Positions 43,455 to 51,241 of a stretch of DNA of 64,000 nucleotides are shown piece after piece. Every line of letters begins with the position of its first letter. Positions within the stretch are counted from its first letter, which is position 1. Source of the stretch: Pelomonas sp047654805. Lineage in GTDB: Bacteria; Pseudomonadota; Gammaproteobacteria; Burkholderiales; Burkholderiaceae_C. The notes beneath the pieces were generated by a model. The model had not been told where the DNA came from, made no database searches, and worked only from the letters and a program-made list of their open reading frames with translations. Position numbers and translations under genes: made by a program. The stretch covers positions 3,720,001 through 3,784,000 of the forward strand of contig NZ_JASGIV010000001.1 in assembly GCF_047654805.1 (NCBI RefSeq), given 5' to 3'.

Positions 43455-43775
43455 TCAGGCGTGTTCGTGGCGGCCGGCCATCAGGATGGAGGCATGCAGA
43501 CGGGACACGCTCTCGTTCGCGCCGGGCTTGCTGTGGTTGGTCAGCAGGCCCCACACCAGGTCGTCGCTCATGCGGAAGGCGCACAGCAACGTGTTGCCGG
43601 AGGCGACCTTCATGATCTGCGCCGGACTCAGCGTGCCGATCAGCGTGGCCGTGTCCTCGCTGATGCCCAGGCGGTAGAGCGCCTGCTCGCGGTCCGCACG
43701 GATCAGGCTCTGGGCCAGCATCAGATATGACAGGTTGGCTTCGCGGATCTCGTTGAGGATTTGCTCGGTGTTCAT
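43455..43775 (-). CDS. flhD: FlhD, flagellar master activator subunit
   Basis: A 106-aa protein, the usual length. NEIREANLSYLMLAQSLIRA and DREQALYRLGISEDTATLIG are typical of FlhD. It pairs with FlhC to switch on class II flagellar genes. A good AAGGAG precedes the ATG. It is the first gene of the leftward flhD-flhC-glycosyltransferase-methyltransferase unit, with a 313-bp upstream gap. Confidence 0.95.
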   Translation of the reverse strand: MNTEQILNEIREANLSYLMLAQSLIRADREQALYRLGISEDTATLIGTLSPAQIMKVASGNTLLCAFRMSDDLVWGLLTNHSKPGANESVSRLHASILMAGRHEHA

Positions 43776-44088
43776 CGTCGGCTCCTTGCTGGTTCAGCGT
43801 GGAACGAATTCTGAAGAGCCGAGATGCAGCGCAACATCGTCCCAATTCCACGTTTCGCGTCAGGGTTGCGTCCCGAGGTTGTCAGGCAAATTCCTACAGT
43901 GCTGCTGCGGGGCCGCACAATAAGAGAAGCGGCCGAGAAACAGGCATGCAAAACCGGGCTACGACCCGGTTTCGCCGTTTTTGGCTAGCCCTATTCTCGC
44001 GATCGTTTGTCACCCGGCGCGCTGCCGGCACGCCCCTGAGTTCGGCCGCACACCGAGAGGACCCCTCTTGAGAAGGAGTTAGTTGCCC
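43776..44088. other. Divergent regulatory region between flhD and the TagF-like gene
   Basis: A 313-bp non-coding stretch. It must hold the flhDC promoter and the promoter of the glycan cluster. It has a strong hairpin near its middle and a good AGAAGGAG site before the TagF-like ATG at 44089. No pair of sigma-70 boxes stands out on either strand, and I find no FliA-type element with correct spacing. Confidence 0.6.
43951..43972. other. Hairpin in the flhDC/glycan divergent region
   Basis: AAACCGGG and CCCGGTTT form an 8-bp stem with a six-base loop. On the plus strand it is followed by CGCC and a GTTTTT run; on the minus strand by TTGC. It could act as an attenuator or early terminator in the leader of either transcript, or as a protein-binding dyad. 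Confidence 0.4.
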
Positions 44089-45543
44089 ATGTCGCAAGGC
44101 CCTGCCCCCACGGCAATCCCCCACGCCGATGCCCTGGCTCAGCAGATCGCCGCCGCGCTGGCACCGGTCGAGGCTTCGGGGCTGGACGCGCGCGTCGCAG
44201 CGCTGGAAGCCAGCAATGCCGAACTGATCGCGTCCATCGGCGAGTTGGTGGACAACATCGTCCAGTTGCGCAACGAGGACGTCCACGTGCTGGACCAGCG
44301 CGGCCAGGCGCAGGCCAAGCAGCTCGAGGAGTTGCAGGCCGCGCTCAACCTGGAACGCAGCAGCCGCGACCTGGCAGAGGTGTCGCGCATGCACCCCAAG
44401 GAGCGCATCGTCGTCTTCGTGGGCGGTACCTATTTCGGCAACAACGTGAAGTACGCCTGGCTGGCCGCGTTGGCCCAGGCCGAGGCGCTGAGGGCCGAAT
44501 GCTGGTTCCTGCCCATGGACGCCAGGCAAGCCGAGTTGGTGGCGCAGACCGGCGGCTGCTGCTTCCCGGCCAACCCGGCCGAATGGACGGCCGCACACCT
44601 GCACACTGCACTGGCCGCCGCCGTGGCCGTCATCGACGACCACCTGCTGAATAGCAACCCTTACGCTGCCGCGCTGCTGGCCGGCGCTCGCCAGATGCAG
44701 CTGTGGCACGGCGTATCGATCAAGGAAATCGGCTTGCGCAACCTCGCCGGGCTGGCGAGCATGTCACCCCACTTCGCCAGAGTGCTGCGCACCTGCGGTG
44801 ACTTCAGCCAGCTGATCGGCACCTCGGCAACGCAGGAGGCCGAGTTCCGCCGCTGGTTCGGATTCCGGCAGTACGCTCCCATCGGCTACCCGCGCAATGA
44901 CGTGCTGCTGCGCGAACCCACTGCACACGATCTGCTCAATGTGGACATGGACGTCTACCAGCGCGCGGCGGGGTATCGCCAGCGCGGCAAGCGGGTCTAT
45001 CTCTACGCCCCGACCTTCCGCGATGGCAACCATGGCTGGATGATGGATGCCGGCCTTCCCGAGCTGGCCGCCGGCATCAGTGCGGCGGGCGATCTGCTCA
45101 TAGTCAACCTGCACCCGGTTGAGCAGCCGCTGGTGCCCAAGCTGGCGGAGGTGCTTCCGCTGGTCAGCTTCGTGCGCTCGCGCAGTGACGCCTACCCACT
45201 GCTGCGCCTGGCCACGACGTTGATCACGGACTACTCGTCCATCATGTTCGACTACCTGCTGCTGGACCGCCCCGTGCTCCTGTTCCGCCCGGACCACGTG
45301 GCCTACACGACAAAGTCGCGCCAGCTCTTCGACGCCAAGCTCGCGACACCGCCCGGCACCGTGGCAGGCACCGTGGGCGAGCTGCTGAAGCTCGTCAAGA
45401 CGCAGAAGGAAGGCGCTGGCGGCGCCCAGGCTCGCCACGCGCTGAGGGACGCGCTGCACGACCACACGGACGGTGATGCAGGCCAGCGCCTGCTCGCGCT
45501 GATAGCCCAGGAGTTGGACACTGCGCTGGAGGCCCGTCGATGA
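44089..45543 (+). CDS. CDP-glycerol glycerophosphotransferase-like (TagF) protein with coiled-coil N-terminus
   Basis: A 484-aa protein. Residues about 15-95 form a coiled coil (VAALEASNAELIASIGELVD and AKQLEELQAALNLER). The TagF-type domain follows (about 105-470): QLWHGVSIKEIGLRNLAGL, RVYLYAPTFRDGNHGWM, LIVNLHPVEQP and TLITDYSSIMFDYLLLDRPV. These histidine- and DYSS-containing blocks are characteristic of glycerol-phosphate polymerases and transferases. It should transfer glycerol phosphate from CDP-glycerol to a glycan. The CDP-glycerol-forming enzyme is encoded next, overlapping by ATGA. It leads the rightward glycan cluster. Confidence 0.82.
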   Translation: MSQGPAPTAIPHADALAQQIAAALAPVEASGLDARVAALEASNAELIASIGELVDNIVQLRNEDVHVLDQRGQAQAKQLEELQAALNLERSSRDLAEVSRMHPKERIVVFVGGTYFGNNVKYAWLAALAQAEALRAECWFLPMDARQAELVAQTGGCCFPANPAEWTAAHLHTALAAAVAVIDDHLLNSNPYAAALLAGARQMQLWHGVSIKEIGLRNLAGLASMSPHFARVLRTCGDFSQLIGTSATQEAEFRRWFGFRQYAPIGYPRNDVLLREPTAHDLLNVDMDVYQRAAGYRQRGKRVYLYAPTFRDGNHGWMMDAGLPELAAGISAAGDLLIVNLHPVEQPLVPKLAEVLPLVSFVRSRSDAYPLLRLATTLITDYSSIMFDYLLLDRPVLLFRPDHVAYTTKSRQLFDAKLATPPGTVAGTVGELLKLVKTQKEGAGGAQARHALRDALHDHTDGDAGQRLLALIAQELDTALEARR

Positions 45544-45938
45544 GCTCTGCCCTGACCACGGCCATCACATACGGCACCTACGACCTATTCCACATTGGCC
45601 ATGTCAACCTGTTCCGCCGCATCAAGGAGCGATGGGACCGGTTGATCGTGGCCGTCTCCACCGACGAGTTCAACGCGCTGAAGGGCAAGCAGTCGGCCGT
45701 GCCCTTCGCCGATCGCATCGAGCTGGTGCGCGCCTGCCGCTACGTGGACCTTGCCATCCCCGAGACCTGCTGGGAGCAGAAGGCTGACGACATCCGCCGC
45801 CATCAAGTGCAAGCCTTTGTGATGGGGGACGACTGGCTGGGAAAATTCGACGAGCTCAAGGCCTTGTGCGAGGTGGTGTACCTGCCTCGCACCGAAGGCG
45901 TGTCGAGTTCAGAGCTGAAGCAATACATCCGGGCCTAG
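45540..45938 (+). CDS. Glycerol-3-phosphate cytidylyltransferase (TagD-like)
   Basis: A 132-aa nucleotidyltransferase. YGTYDLFHIGHVNLFRRIKE carries the HIGH motif, and YLPRTEGVSSSELKQYIR matches the TagD RTEGISTT motif. It makes CDP-glycerol from CTP and glycerol-3-phosphate. It is translationally coupled to the TagF-like gene (ATGA), giving a donor-plus-transferase pair. The length matches Bacillus TagD. A related cytidylyltransferase with another alditol phosphate substrate cannot be ruled out. Confidence 0.88.
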   Translation: MSSALTTAITYGTYDLFHIGHVNLFRRIKERWDRLIVAVSTDEFNALKGKQSAVPFADRIELVRACRYVDLAIPETCWEQKADDIRRHQVQAFVMGDDWLGKFDELKALCEVVYLPRTEGVSSSELKQYIRA

Positions 45939-45974
45939 CCATGCCAGGCCTCGGAACCCCCTGTTAGTACATTG

Positions 45975-46012
45975 CGGCTTGGCTGAGAGACCACCGCGCG
46001 AGCCGGTTTTTT
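45975..46012 (+). terminator. Possible weak terminator after the TagD-like gene
   Basis: CGGCT (45975-45979) can pair with AGCCG (46001-46005) across a long loop with some inner pairing, followed by GTTTTTT. The T-run ends one base before the ATG of the next gene. The stem is short, so activity is uncertain. Confidence 0.3.
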
Positions 46013-46013
46013 C

Positions 46014-47543
46014 ATGGATCACACCCTGTTTGCCCCCATCGACCCCGACCTGCCAGGCCTGCTGCGCCAACTGCACAAGCAGCTGATCCAGGGCGGGCCT
46101 AGGGCGTTGCAGGCCGACGCGCTGCAGGCCATCGGCCCGGCACGCTGGCTGGCTGCGCCCGCACTGGTCGGCGCGGTGGCGATCGGCGGCGTCGACCTCG
46201 CGCACGCGCTGCTCACCGCAGCGGCCCCCGGCGCCACGCAGGCCCAGCGCGTCGAGGCGCTGCGTCTGGCGCTGACCGGCCTGCTCGACGCGCCGGCCGG
46301 TGCCGCGGAGGACTACACCGCGCGTGCAGCGCAATGGCTAGTCCAGGGGTTCGGCCTGGATGACGACATCGCCACGTTGCAGGAGCGGCTGCGGGCTGAG
46401 TTCCTGGTGGCTCACGGGCCGACCGAACAACTGGCTGAAGCAGTGCGCGTAACCTTCCGCGTGAAGCGCTGGGCGGCGGCGCTGCGTGGACTGGAGCGGC
46501 TGCGCGAGGCCCTGCCAAACGGCTTCCCCCGCAACGCCTATGGCCTGGCGTCCGTTTGCCTGCACCACCTGGGCCGCTACGCGGAGGCGGACCGATGGGT
46601 GGCCGAGGGCCTGGGCGCCGACGCCAGGCTGCTGGCCGTGCCTCCCGTGCAGACGGAGGCCGAGCTGCTGCGCCGCTGGGGCGACAAGGCTGCCACGCCT
46701 GTGGTCACCATCATGTGCCACACCTACAACCACGAGCGCTACATCGAAACGGCGATTCGCAGCTTCCTGGCCCAGGACTGCGACTACCCCTTCGAGATCG
46801 TGATCCACGACGACGCTTCCACCGACGGCACGGCCGACATCATCCGAGCCTGGCAGCAGCGCTACCCGAACATCATCCGCCCCATCCTGCAAACACAGAA
46901 CCAGCTGTCCCAGGAAAGCCGGCGGCCGTTTGACTTTGCACTGGCAGCCTCCCGGGGCGAGTTCATCGCCTGCTGCGAGGGCGACGACTACTGGATAGAG
47001 CCGCGCAAGCTGCAGCGCCAGGTCTCGCTTTTGATCGCGAACCCGGACCTCTCCTGCACCGCGCACAACTACTACCTGTTCCACGAGGCCGGTGCGGCGG
47101 TGCGGCTGTGGTCAGCCGGCGGGCGTGACTTCCGCCTCTCGCGGCAACAACTGATGTCCGTGGAAATGCTGGTCTGGGGGCTTTCGCTGGTGTTCCGCAA
47201 GACATTCAACAAGCTGCCGCCGGAGCGCTCGCTGAGCGCGTTCGGCGATCAGTTCCTCATCTCCTACCTCGGCACGTTCGGGGCCTGCGCCTATCTGGAC
47301 ACGATGGTCGGTGCCGTGCGGCGCGTGAACGAGTTCAGCGCCTGGATGCCGCTGCCCGACGCCGAGAAGGAAAAGCGCCGCGTCAAGACCTGGGTGGCGA
47401 TCCTGCGCCTGCAGGAGCGACTGGGCAACGCAGAGGCTGCGGCCGCCATGCTGGCCAAGATCAACGGCTCCAAGCTCGACGATCAGGTCCGGCAGAGGCT
47501 GCTGGATGAATCCCGGGCGGATCAGGTCGCGGAAGCGTCCTGA
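46014..47543 (+). CDS. Family 2 glycosyltransferase with helical N-terminal domain
   Basis: A 509-aa protein. Residues 1-225 are helical and TPR-like. The GT-A domain follows (about 228-400): VVTIMCHTYNHERYIETAIR, IVIHDDASTDGTADIIRAW and FIACCEGDDYWIEPRKLQRQ, with the D-D metal site. It should transfer a sugar from a nucleotide donor. The ATG follows a T-run and has no visible ribosome-binding site. It lies in the rightward glycan cluster, 11 nt before the next gene. Confidence 0.82.
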   Translation: MDHTLFAPIDPDLPGLLRQLHKQLIQGGPRALQADALQAIGPARWLAAPALVGAVAIGGVDLAHALLTAAAPGATQAQRVEALRLALTGLLDAPAGAAEDYTARAAQWLVQGFGLDDDIATLQERLRAEFLVAHGPTEQLAEAVRVTFRVKRWAAALRGLERLREALPNGFPRNAYGLASVCLHHLGRYAEADRWVAEGLGADARLLAVPPVQTEAELLRRWGDKAATPVVTIMCHTYNHERYIETAIRSFLAQDCDYPFEIVIHDDASTDGTADIIRAWQQRYPNIIRPILQTQNQLSQESRRPFDFALAASRGEFIACCEGDDYWIEPRKLQRQVSLLIANPDLSCTAHNYYLFHEAGAAVRLWSAGGRDFRLSRQQLMSVEMLVWGLSLVFRKTFNKLPPERSLSAFGDQFLISYLGTFGACAYLDTMVGAVRRVNEFSAWMPLPDAEKEKRRVKTWVAILRLQERLGNAEAAAAMLAKINGSKLDDQVRQRLLDESRADQVAEAS

Positions 47544-47554
47544 TACGGCATCAC

Positions 47555-48379
47555 ATGACCGACACCGCACAGCGCCTGCTCGACCTGCGGCACAGCACCA
47601 ACCATCCGCTGTCGCTGCGCTACAGCGAGGTGTTCAGCCAGGCCCTGCTGGAAGGGCGGTTCGAGCATGGCCGCACGCTCGCCCTGTCCCTGGCGCAGGC
47701 GACGCCGTTCGTCGACGCCGCTCGCAGCGCCCTGGCGCACGGGCTGGACCGGACCGACACCCTCGACGCCATGAGCGCCGTGCTGCGGACCTACTATCAG
47801 ACCGTGCAGGCCTGCAACGCGGCCCAATGGCTGGACGTCTCGCCAGACTCCGCCCTGGCCGCCCAGCCGCCCTGGGCGGCGGTACTGCCCTGGCGGGCCC
47901 GCACGGTCGCCTCCTATCGCCAGGTCCACGAGGAAGCGGCGCTTGTCGAGAACCGCTCGGTCGGCTGGGACGTCGGGATCTCGGAGGGCTGGCTTCCCTG
48001 TGGCCCCGTCAGCGAAAGAAAGATCCGCATCGAGGCCGAACGCATTCTGCGTGTGCTCCGGCTCATCAAGGAGAACGGGTACATCCGCTCCGACGAGCCG
48101 GACGGCGATATCCGCGTCACCGCACTCGTCGACGAAACCCACGCCTGGCGGTGGCTGGTCACGGCCGGCAGCCACCGGGCGGCCGCCGTGGCTGCGCTGG
48201 GCTACGAGTCCATCCCTGTGCGGGTCAACCTGGTCATCAGCCGTGGTGACGCACCGTTCTGGAAACATGTCGTCGAAGGCCTGTTCTCCCTCAACGAGGC
48301 GCTTGCCGTGTTCGACCGCATTTTTCACGGGCATCCCAACCGGGTCGCCCAGGGCTGGCTTGCCGCCACCCGTTCTTGA
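47555..48379 (+). CDS. Unrecognised protein with ParB-like motif
   Basis: A 274-aa protein I do not recognise as a whole. Residues about 180-220 (DGDIRVTALVDETHAWRWLV, then GSHRAAAVAALGYESIPVRV) resemble the ParB N-terminal nuclease/NTPase fold, with G205-S-H-R in place of GERR. The N-terminal half is Ala-rich and helical. No membrane segment or signal peptide is seen. It is embedded in the glycan cluster between a glycosyltransferase and a methyltransferase, in the same direction with short gaps. It is therefore likely to work with the glycan pathway rather than in plasmid partition. Confidence 0.6.
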   Translation: MTDTAQRLLDLRHSTNHPLSLRYSEVFSQALLEGRFEHGRTLALSLAQATPFVDAARSALAHGLDRTDTLDAMSAVLRTYYQTVQACNAAQWLDVSPDSALAAQPPWAAVLPWRARTVASYRQVHEEAALVENRSVGWDVGISEGWLPCGPVSERKIRIEAERILRVLRLIKENGYIRSDEPDGDIRVTALVDETHAWRWLVTAGSHRAAAVAALGYESIPVRVNLVISRGDAPFWKHVVEGLFSLNEALAVFDRIFHGHPNRVAQGWLAATRS

Positions 48380-48389
48380 AGGAAATCGA

Positions 48390-49187
48390 ATGTCCATCAG
48401 CCAAGAAGACGCGCTGCAGTTGAAGGCCATCCTGGCTCGTCACGCCCGGGAAGGCGATCACAGCGGCTATCGCGCCCTGCCGGAACGCTTCAACGCGCCG
48501 CTGGCCGGTACGCCCGACGAGAGCCAGTACCGTTACTACGAGCGCGAGCGCTTCGCCTTCTTCACGCGCCATGTGGACTTCAGCGGCAAGCGCTGCCTGG
48601 ACATCGGCTGCAATCACGGCTACTTCCTCTTTAGCCTGCTCGACGCCGGCGCACGTCAGGTCGCGGGCTACGAGGGCCAGACGACCTGCGGCGAATTCGT
48701 CGAAACCGCCATCGCCAAGTCCCGTTGCCAGGACCAGTTCTCGTTCTTCAACGAGTACTACCAGTTCGGCGACGATCCGCAGCGCTATGACGTGGGCCTG
48801 CTGCTCAATGTCTTGCACCACCTGGGCGGCGTCTATGGCCCTGGCGAGCTCGGCATGGCCGAGGCAAAGCGCGAGTTCCTGGACCAGCTCAACCGGATGA
48901 GCACTCAGGTGGGAACACTCATTTTTCAGTTGGGCTTCAACTGGAAGGGTGACCCGAAGCGCGGCCTGTTCCCGCACGGCACCAAGTCCGAGATGATCGA
49001 CTTCATCCGCGCAGGCACCAACGGGCACTGGCAGATCGAGCAGATCGGCATCGCCGAAAAGGGTGCCGACGGGCGCGTCAGCTACCAGGCTCCCAGCGAC
49101 CGCAACATTGCGCGGGACGACTCGCTGGGCGAGTTCCTGAACCGGCCGCTATTCATCCTGCGGTCCCAACGGTTCTCTGCCGCATGA
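48390..49187 (+). CDS. Class I SAM-dependent methyltransferase
   Basis: A 265-aa protein from the ATG at 48390 (GAAGGAAATCGA precedes it). CLDIGCNHGYFLFSLLDAGA is the SAM-binding loop and DVGLLLNVLHHLGGVYGP the post-motif II region. It probably O- or N-methylates a sugar or acyl intermediate. It overlaps the following dioxygenase gene by ATGA, suggesting coupled synthesis. The long upstream in-frame extension overlaps the previous gene and was rejected. Confidence 0.85.
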   Translation: MSISQEDALQLKAILARHAREGDHSGYRALPERFNAPLAGTPDESQYRYYERERFAFFTRHVDFSGKRCLDIGCNHGYFLFSLLDAGARQVAGYEGQTTCGEFVETAIAKSRCQDQFSFFNEYYQFGDDPQRYDVGLLLNVLHHLGGVYGPGELGMAEAKREFLDQLNRMSTQVGTLIFQLGFNWKGDPKRGLFPHGTKSEMIDFIRAGTNGHWQIEQIGIAEKGADGRVSYQAPSDRNIARDDSLGEFLNRPLFILRSQRFSAA

Positions 49188-50011
49188 GCGCCCTGCCACG
49201 CATCAGGATGCCCGTGGAGCGCCTCAACGCGCTGCTGCAGGCACAACGACACATTGGCCCGTCGGTCGACTTCGACGTCCTGAAGGAGCTGGGCTTCTTC
49301 ATCGTCCGCAACGCGTTGCCAGCCGAGGTCTGCGCCCGATACAAGGGGGAATACGACCGCTACAAGGCCAGCAAGGACTTCGACCGCACGCCGTTCCACC
49401 TGACCGAGGTCAAGTTCGATCTTCAGCACCCGCTGGCAGGCATCCTGAAGGAGCCTGCCTTCCTGGCATTGGCCACCCGGTTCTTCGGCGGCGACGTGGG
49501 GCTGTACAACATCCGCATAGTGAAGAAGGACGCTACCGACGTCGCGCCCGTCTTCCTGCATCAGGACATTGGCTATCACCATGGGTCGTTCCAGCGCTAT
49601 TCGTTCTTCGTGCCGCTGACCGAATGCAACCAGACCAACGGCGGCCTGACCTTCTTCCCCGGCACGCACAAGTTCGGCTTCCTCGGCGATGCCGGCGGCC
49701 TGCATGACGTGGCGCCCGCGGAGCTGCTGCGCCCGACACCGTCGGTCCTTCCGGGGGACGTGATCGTCATGGACTCGGCGCTGTGGCATCGCTCAGGCCC
49801 TAACGAGACCCAGGCGGAGCGCGTCTACTACGACCTCCACATCAATCACGCGGACGATCCCGCCAGCCAGTACCCCATCTGCGGAGGACGCGAGGTGAAC
49901 GACTGGTCGATCAGCTACGACCCCGACTTCCTGTTCGAGAACTCGCGCACGCAGCGGCTGCGTGCGCTCTACAAACAGCTTGAAGCACTGCAGGCCCAGT
50001 CCGCGGACTGA
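49184..50011 (+). CDS. Phytanoyl-CoA dioxygenase (PhyH) family Fe(II)/2-oxoglutarate enzyme
   Basis: A 275-aa protein. H126-Q-D128 and H202 (FLHQDIGYHHGSFQRYS and SALWHRSGPNETQAER) form the Fe(II) HxD...H triad; the Arg in the second block could bind 2-oxoglutarate. GGLTFFPGTHKFGFLGDAGG is typical of the family. Relatives hydroxylate acyl groups, sugars or other small molecules. Coupling to the methyltransferase and proximity to the acyl-ACP module suggest hydroxylation of a glycan sugar or its acyl side chain. Confidence 0.85.
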   Translation: MSALPRIRMPVERLNALLQAQRHIGPSVDFDVLKELGFFIVRNALPAEVCARYKGEYDRYKASKDFDRTPFHLTEVKFDLQHPLAGILKEPAFLALATRFFGGDVGLYNIRIVKKDATDVAPVFLHQDIGYHHGSFQRYSFFVPLTECNQTNGGLTFFPGTHKFGFLGDAGGLHDVAPAELLRPTPSVLPGDVIVMDSALWHRSGPNETQAERVYYDLHINHADDPASQYPICGGREVNDWSISYDPDFLFENSRTQRLRALYKQLEALQAQSAD

Positions 50012-50034
50012 GGGCAAACCACCAAGGAACCCCG

Positions 50035-51147
50035 ATGCCCGCCTCCCCGCCGATCTACGTCACCCAGCCCGATCTGCCGCCGCTGGAGACGTTCCTGCCC
50101 TATCTGCAGCAGATCTGGGACAGCCGTGCGCTCACCAACGGCGGCAGCTTCCATCGTCAGTTCGAGCAGGCGCTTGCGGAGTACCTTGGTGTGCCCCACG
50201 TCTCGCTGTTCACGAATGGCACGCTCGCCCTGGTGACGGCGCTGCAGTCGCTGCGCATCGCTGGCGAGGTGATCACGACGCCCTACTCCTTCGTGGCGAC
50301 TGCACACTCGCTGATGTGGAACGGCATCAAGCCGGTGTTCGCCGACATCGACCCGGTGACGCTGAACATCGATCCGGCCAAGATCGAAGCGCTGATCACG
50401 CCCCAGACGACCGCCATCATGCCGGTGCACTGCTATGGCACCCCCTGCGACGTGGACGCGATCCAACGCATCGCCGACGACTACAACCTCAAGGTCATCT
50501 ACGACGCCGCCCATGCCTTCGGCATCCGCCGCCAGGACGGCGGTAGCGTGCTGACGCACGGCGACCTTTCGGTGCTGAGCTTCCACGCCACCAAGGTGTT
50601 CAACACCTTCGAGGGCGGTGCCATCATCAGCCCCGATGCGCGCAGCAAGCAGCGCATCGACCACCTGAAGAACTTCGGCTTCGTCAACGAGACCACCGTG
50701 GTGGCCACTGGCATCAACGGCAAGATGAGCGAGTTCAACGCCGCACTGGGCCTGCTGCAGTTGCAGCACGTCGGCCGCGCAATCGAGCGCCGCGCCGAGG
50801 TGGAGCGGCGCTACCGGGAGCATCTGGCCGACGTGCCCGGCCTGTCCATGCTGCAGGAGCCTGCCGGAGTGACCCGCAACCATTCCTACTTCCCAGTGAT
50901 GGTTGGGCCAGGCTTCCCGGTCGCCCGCGACGCCCTGTACCAGCGCCTGCGCGACGCCGGCATCCTGGTACGACGCTACTTCTATCCGCTGATCTCGGAA
51001 TTCTCGATGTACCGCAGCCTGCCTTCGGCGCGCCCGGACCTGTTGCCGGTGGCCCACGAGGCTGCGCGACAGGTGCTGTGCCTGCCTATCTACCCGGCAC
51101 TGACGCAGGCCGATCAGGACCGGGTAATCGATCTCATCAAGGGCTGA
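50035..51147 (+). CDS. DegT/DnrJ/EryC1 sugar aminotransferase
   Basis: A 370-aa PLP enzyme. K187 in SVLSFHATKVFNTFEGG is the internal aldimine lysine. LTNGGSFHRQFEQALAEYLG and PYSFVATAHSLMWNGIKPVF are typical of nucleotide-keto-sugar aminotransferases. It should convert a keto-sugar nucleotide to an amino sugar, supplying an amine for formylation or acylation by neighbouring enzymes. AAGGAA lies before the ATG. The convergent formyltransferase gene lies 94 bp downstream. Confidence 0.9.
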   Translation: MPASPPIYVTQPDLPPLETFLPYLQQIWDSRALTNGGSFHRQFEQALAEYLGVPHVSLFTNGTLALVTALQSLRIAGEVITTPYSFVATAHSLMWNGIKPVFADIDPVTLNIDPAKIEALITPQTTAIMPVHCYGTPCDVDAIQRIADDYNLKVIYDAAHAFGIRRQDGGSVLTHGDLSVLSFHATKVFNTFEGGAIISPDARSKQRIDHLKNFGFVNETTVVATGINGKMSEFNAALGLLQLQHVGRAIERRAEVERRYREHLADVPGLSMLQEPAGVTRNHSYFPVMVGPGFPVARDALYQRLRDAGILVRRYFYPLISEFSMYRSLPSARPDLLPVAHEAARQVLCLPIYPALTQADQDRVIDLIKG

Positions 51148-51241
51148 GCCCCACCACGCGGCATCGGACGGCATGGCAGAGCAATCGACGCGCAGAACCC
51201 CGCAGGTGGCGCCGCCGGCAGGCGACACTGCGGCCGCGCGT

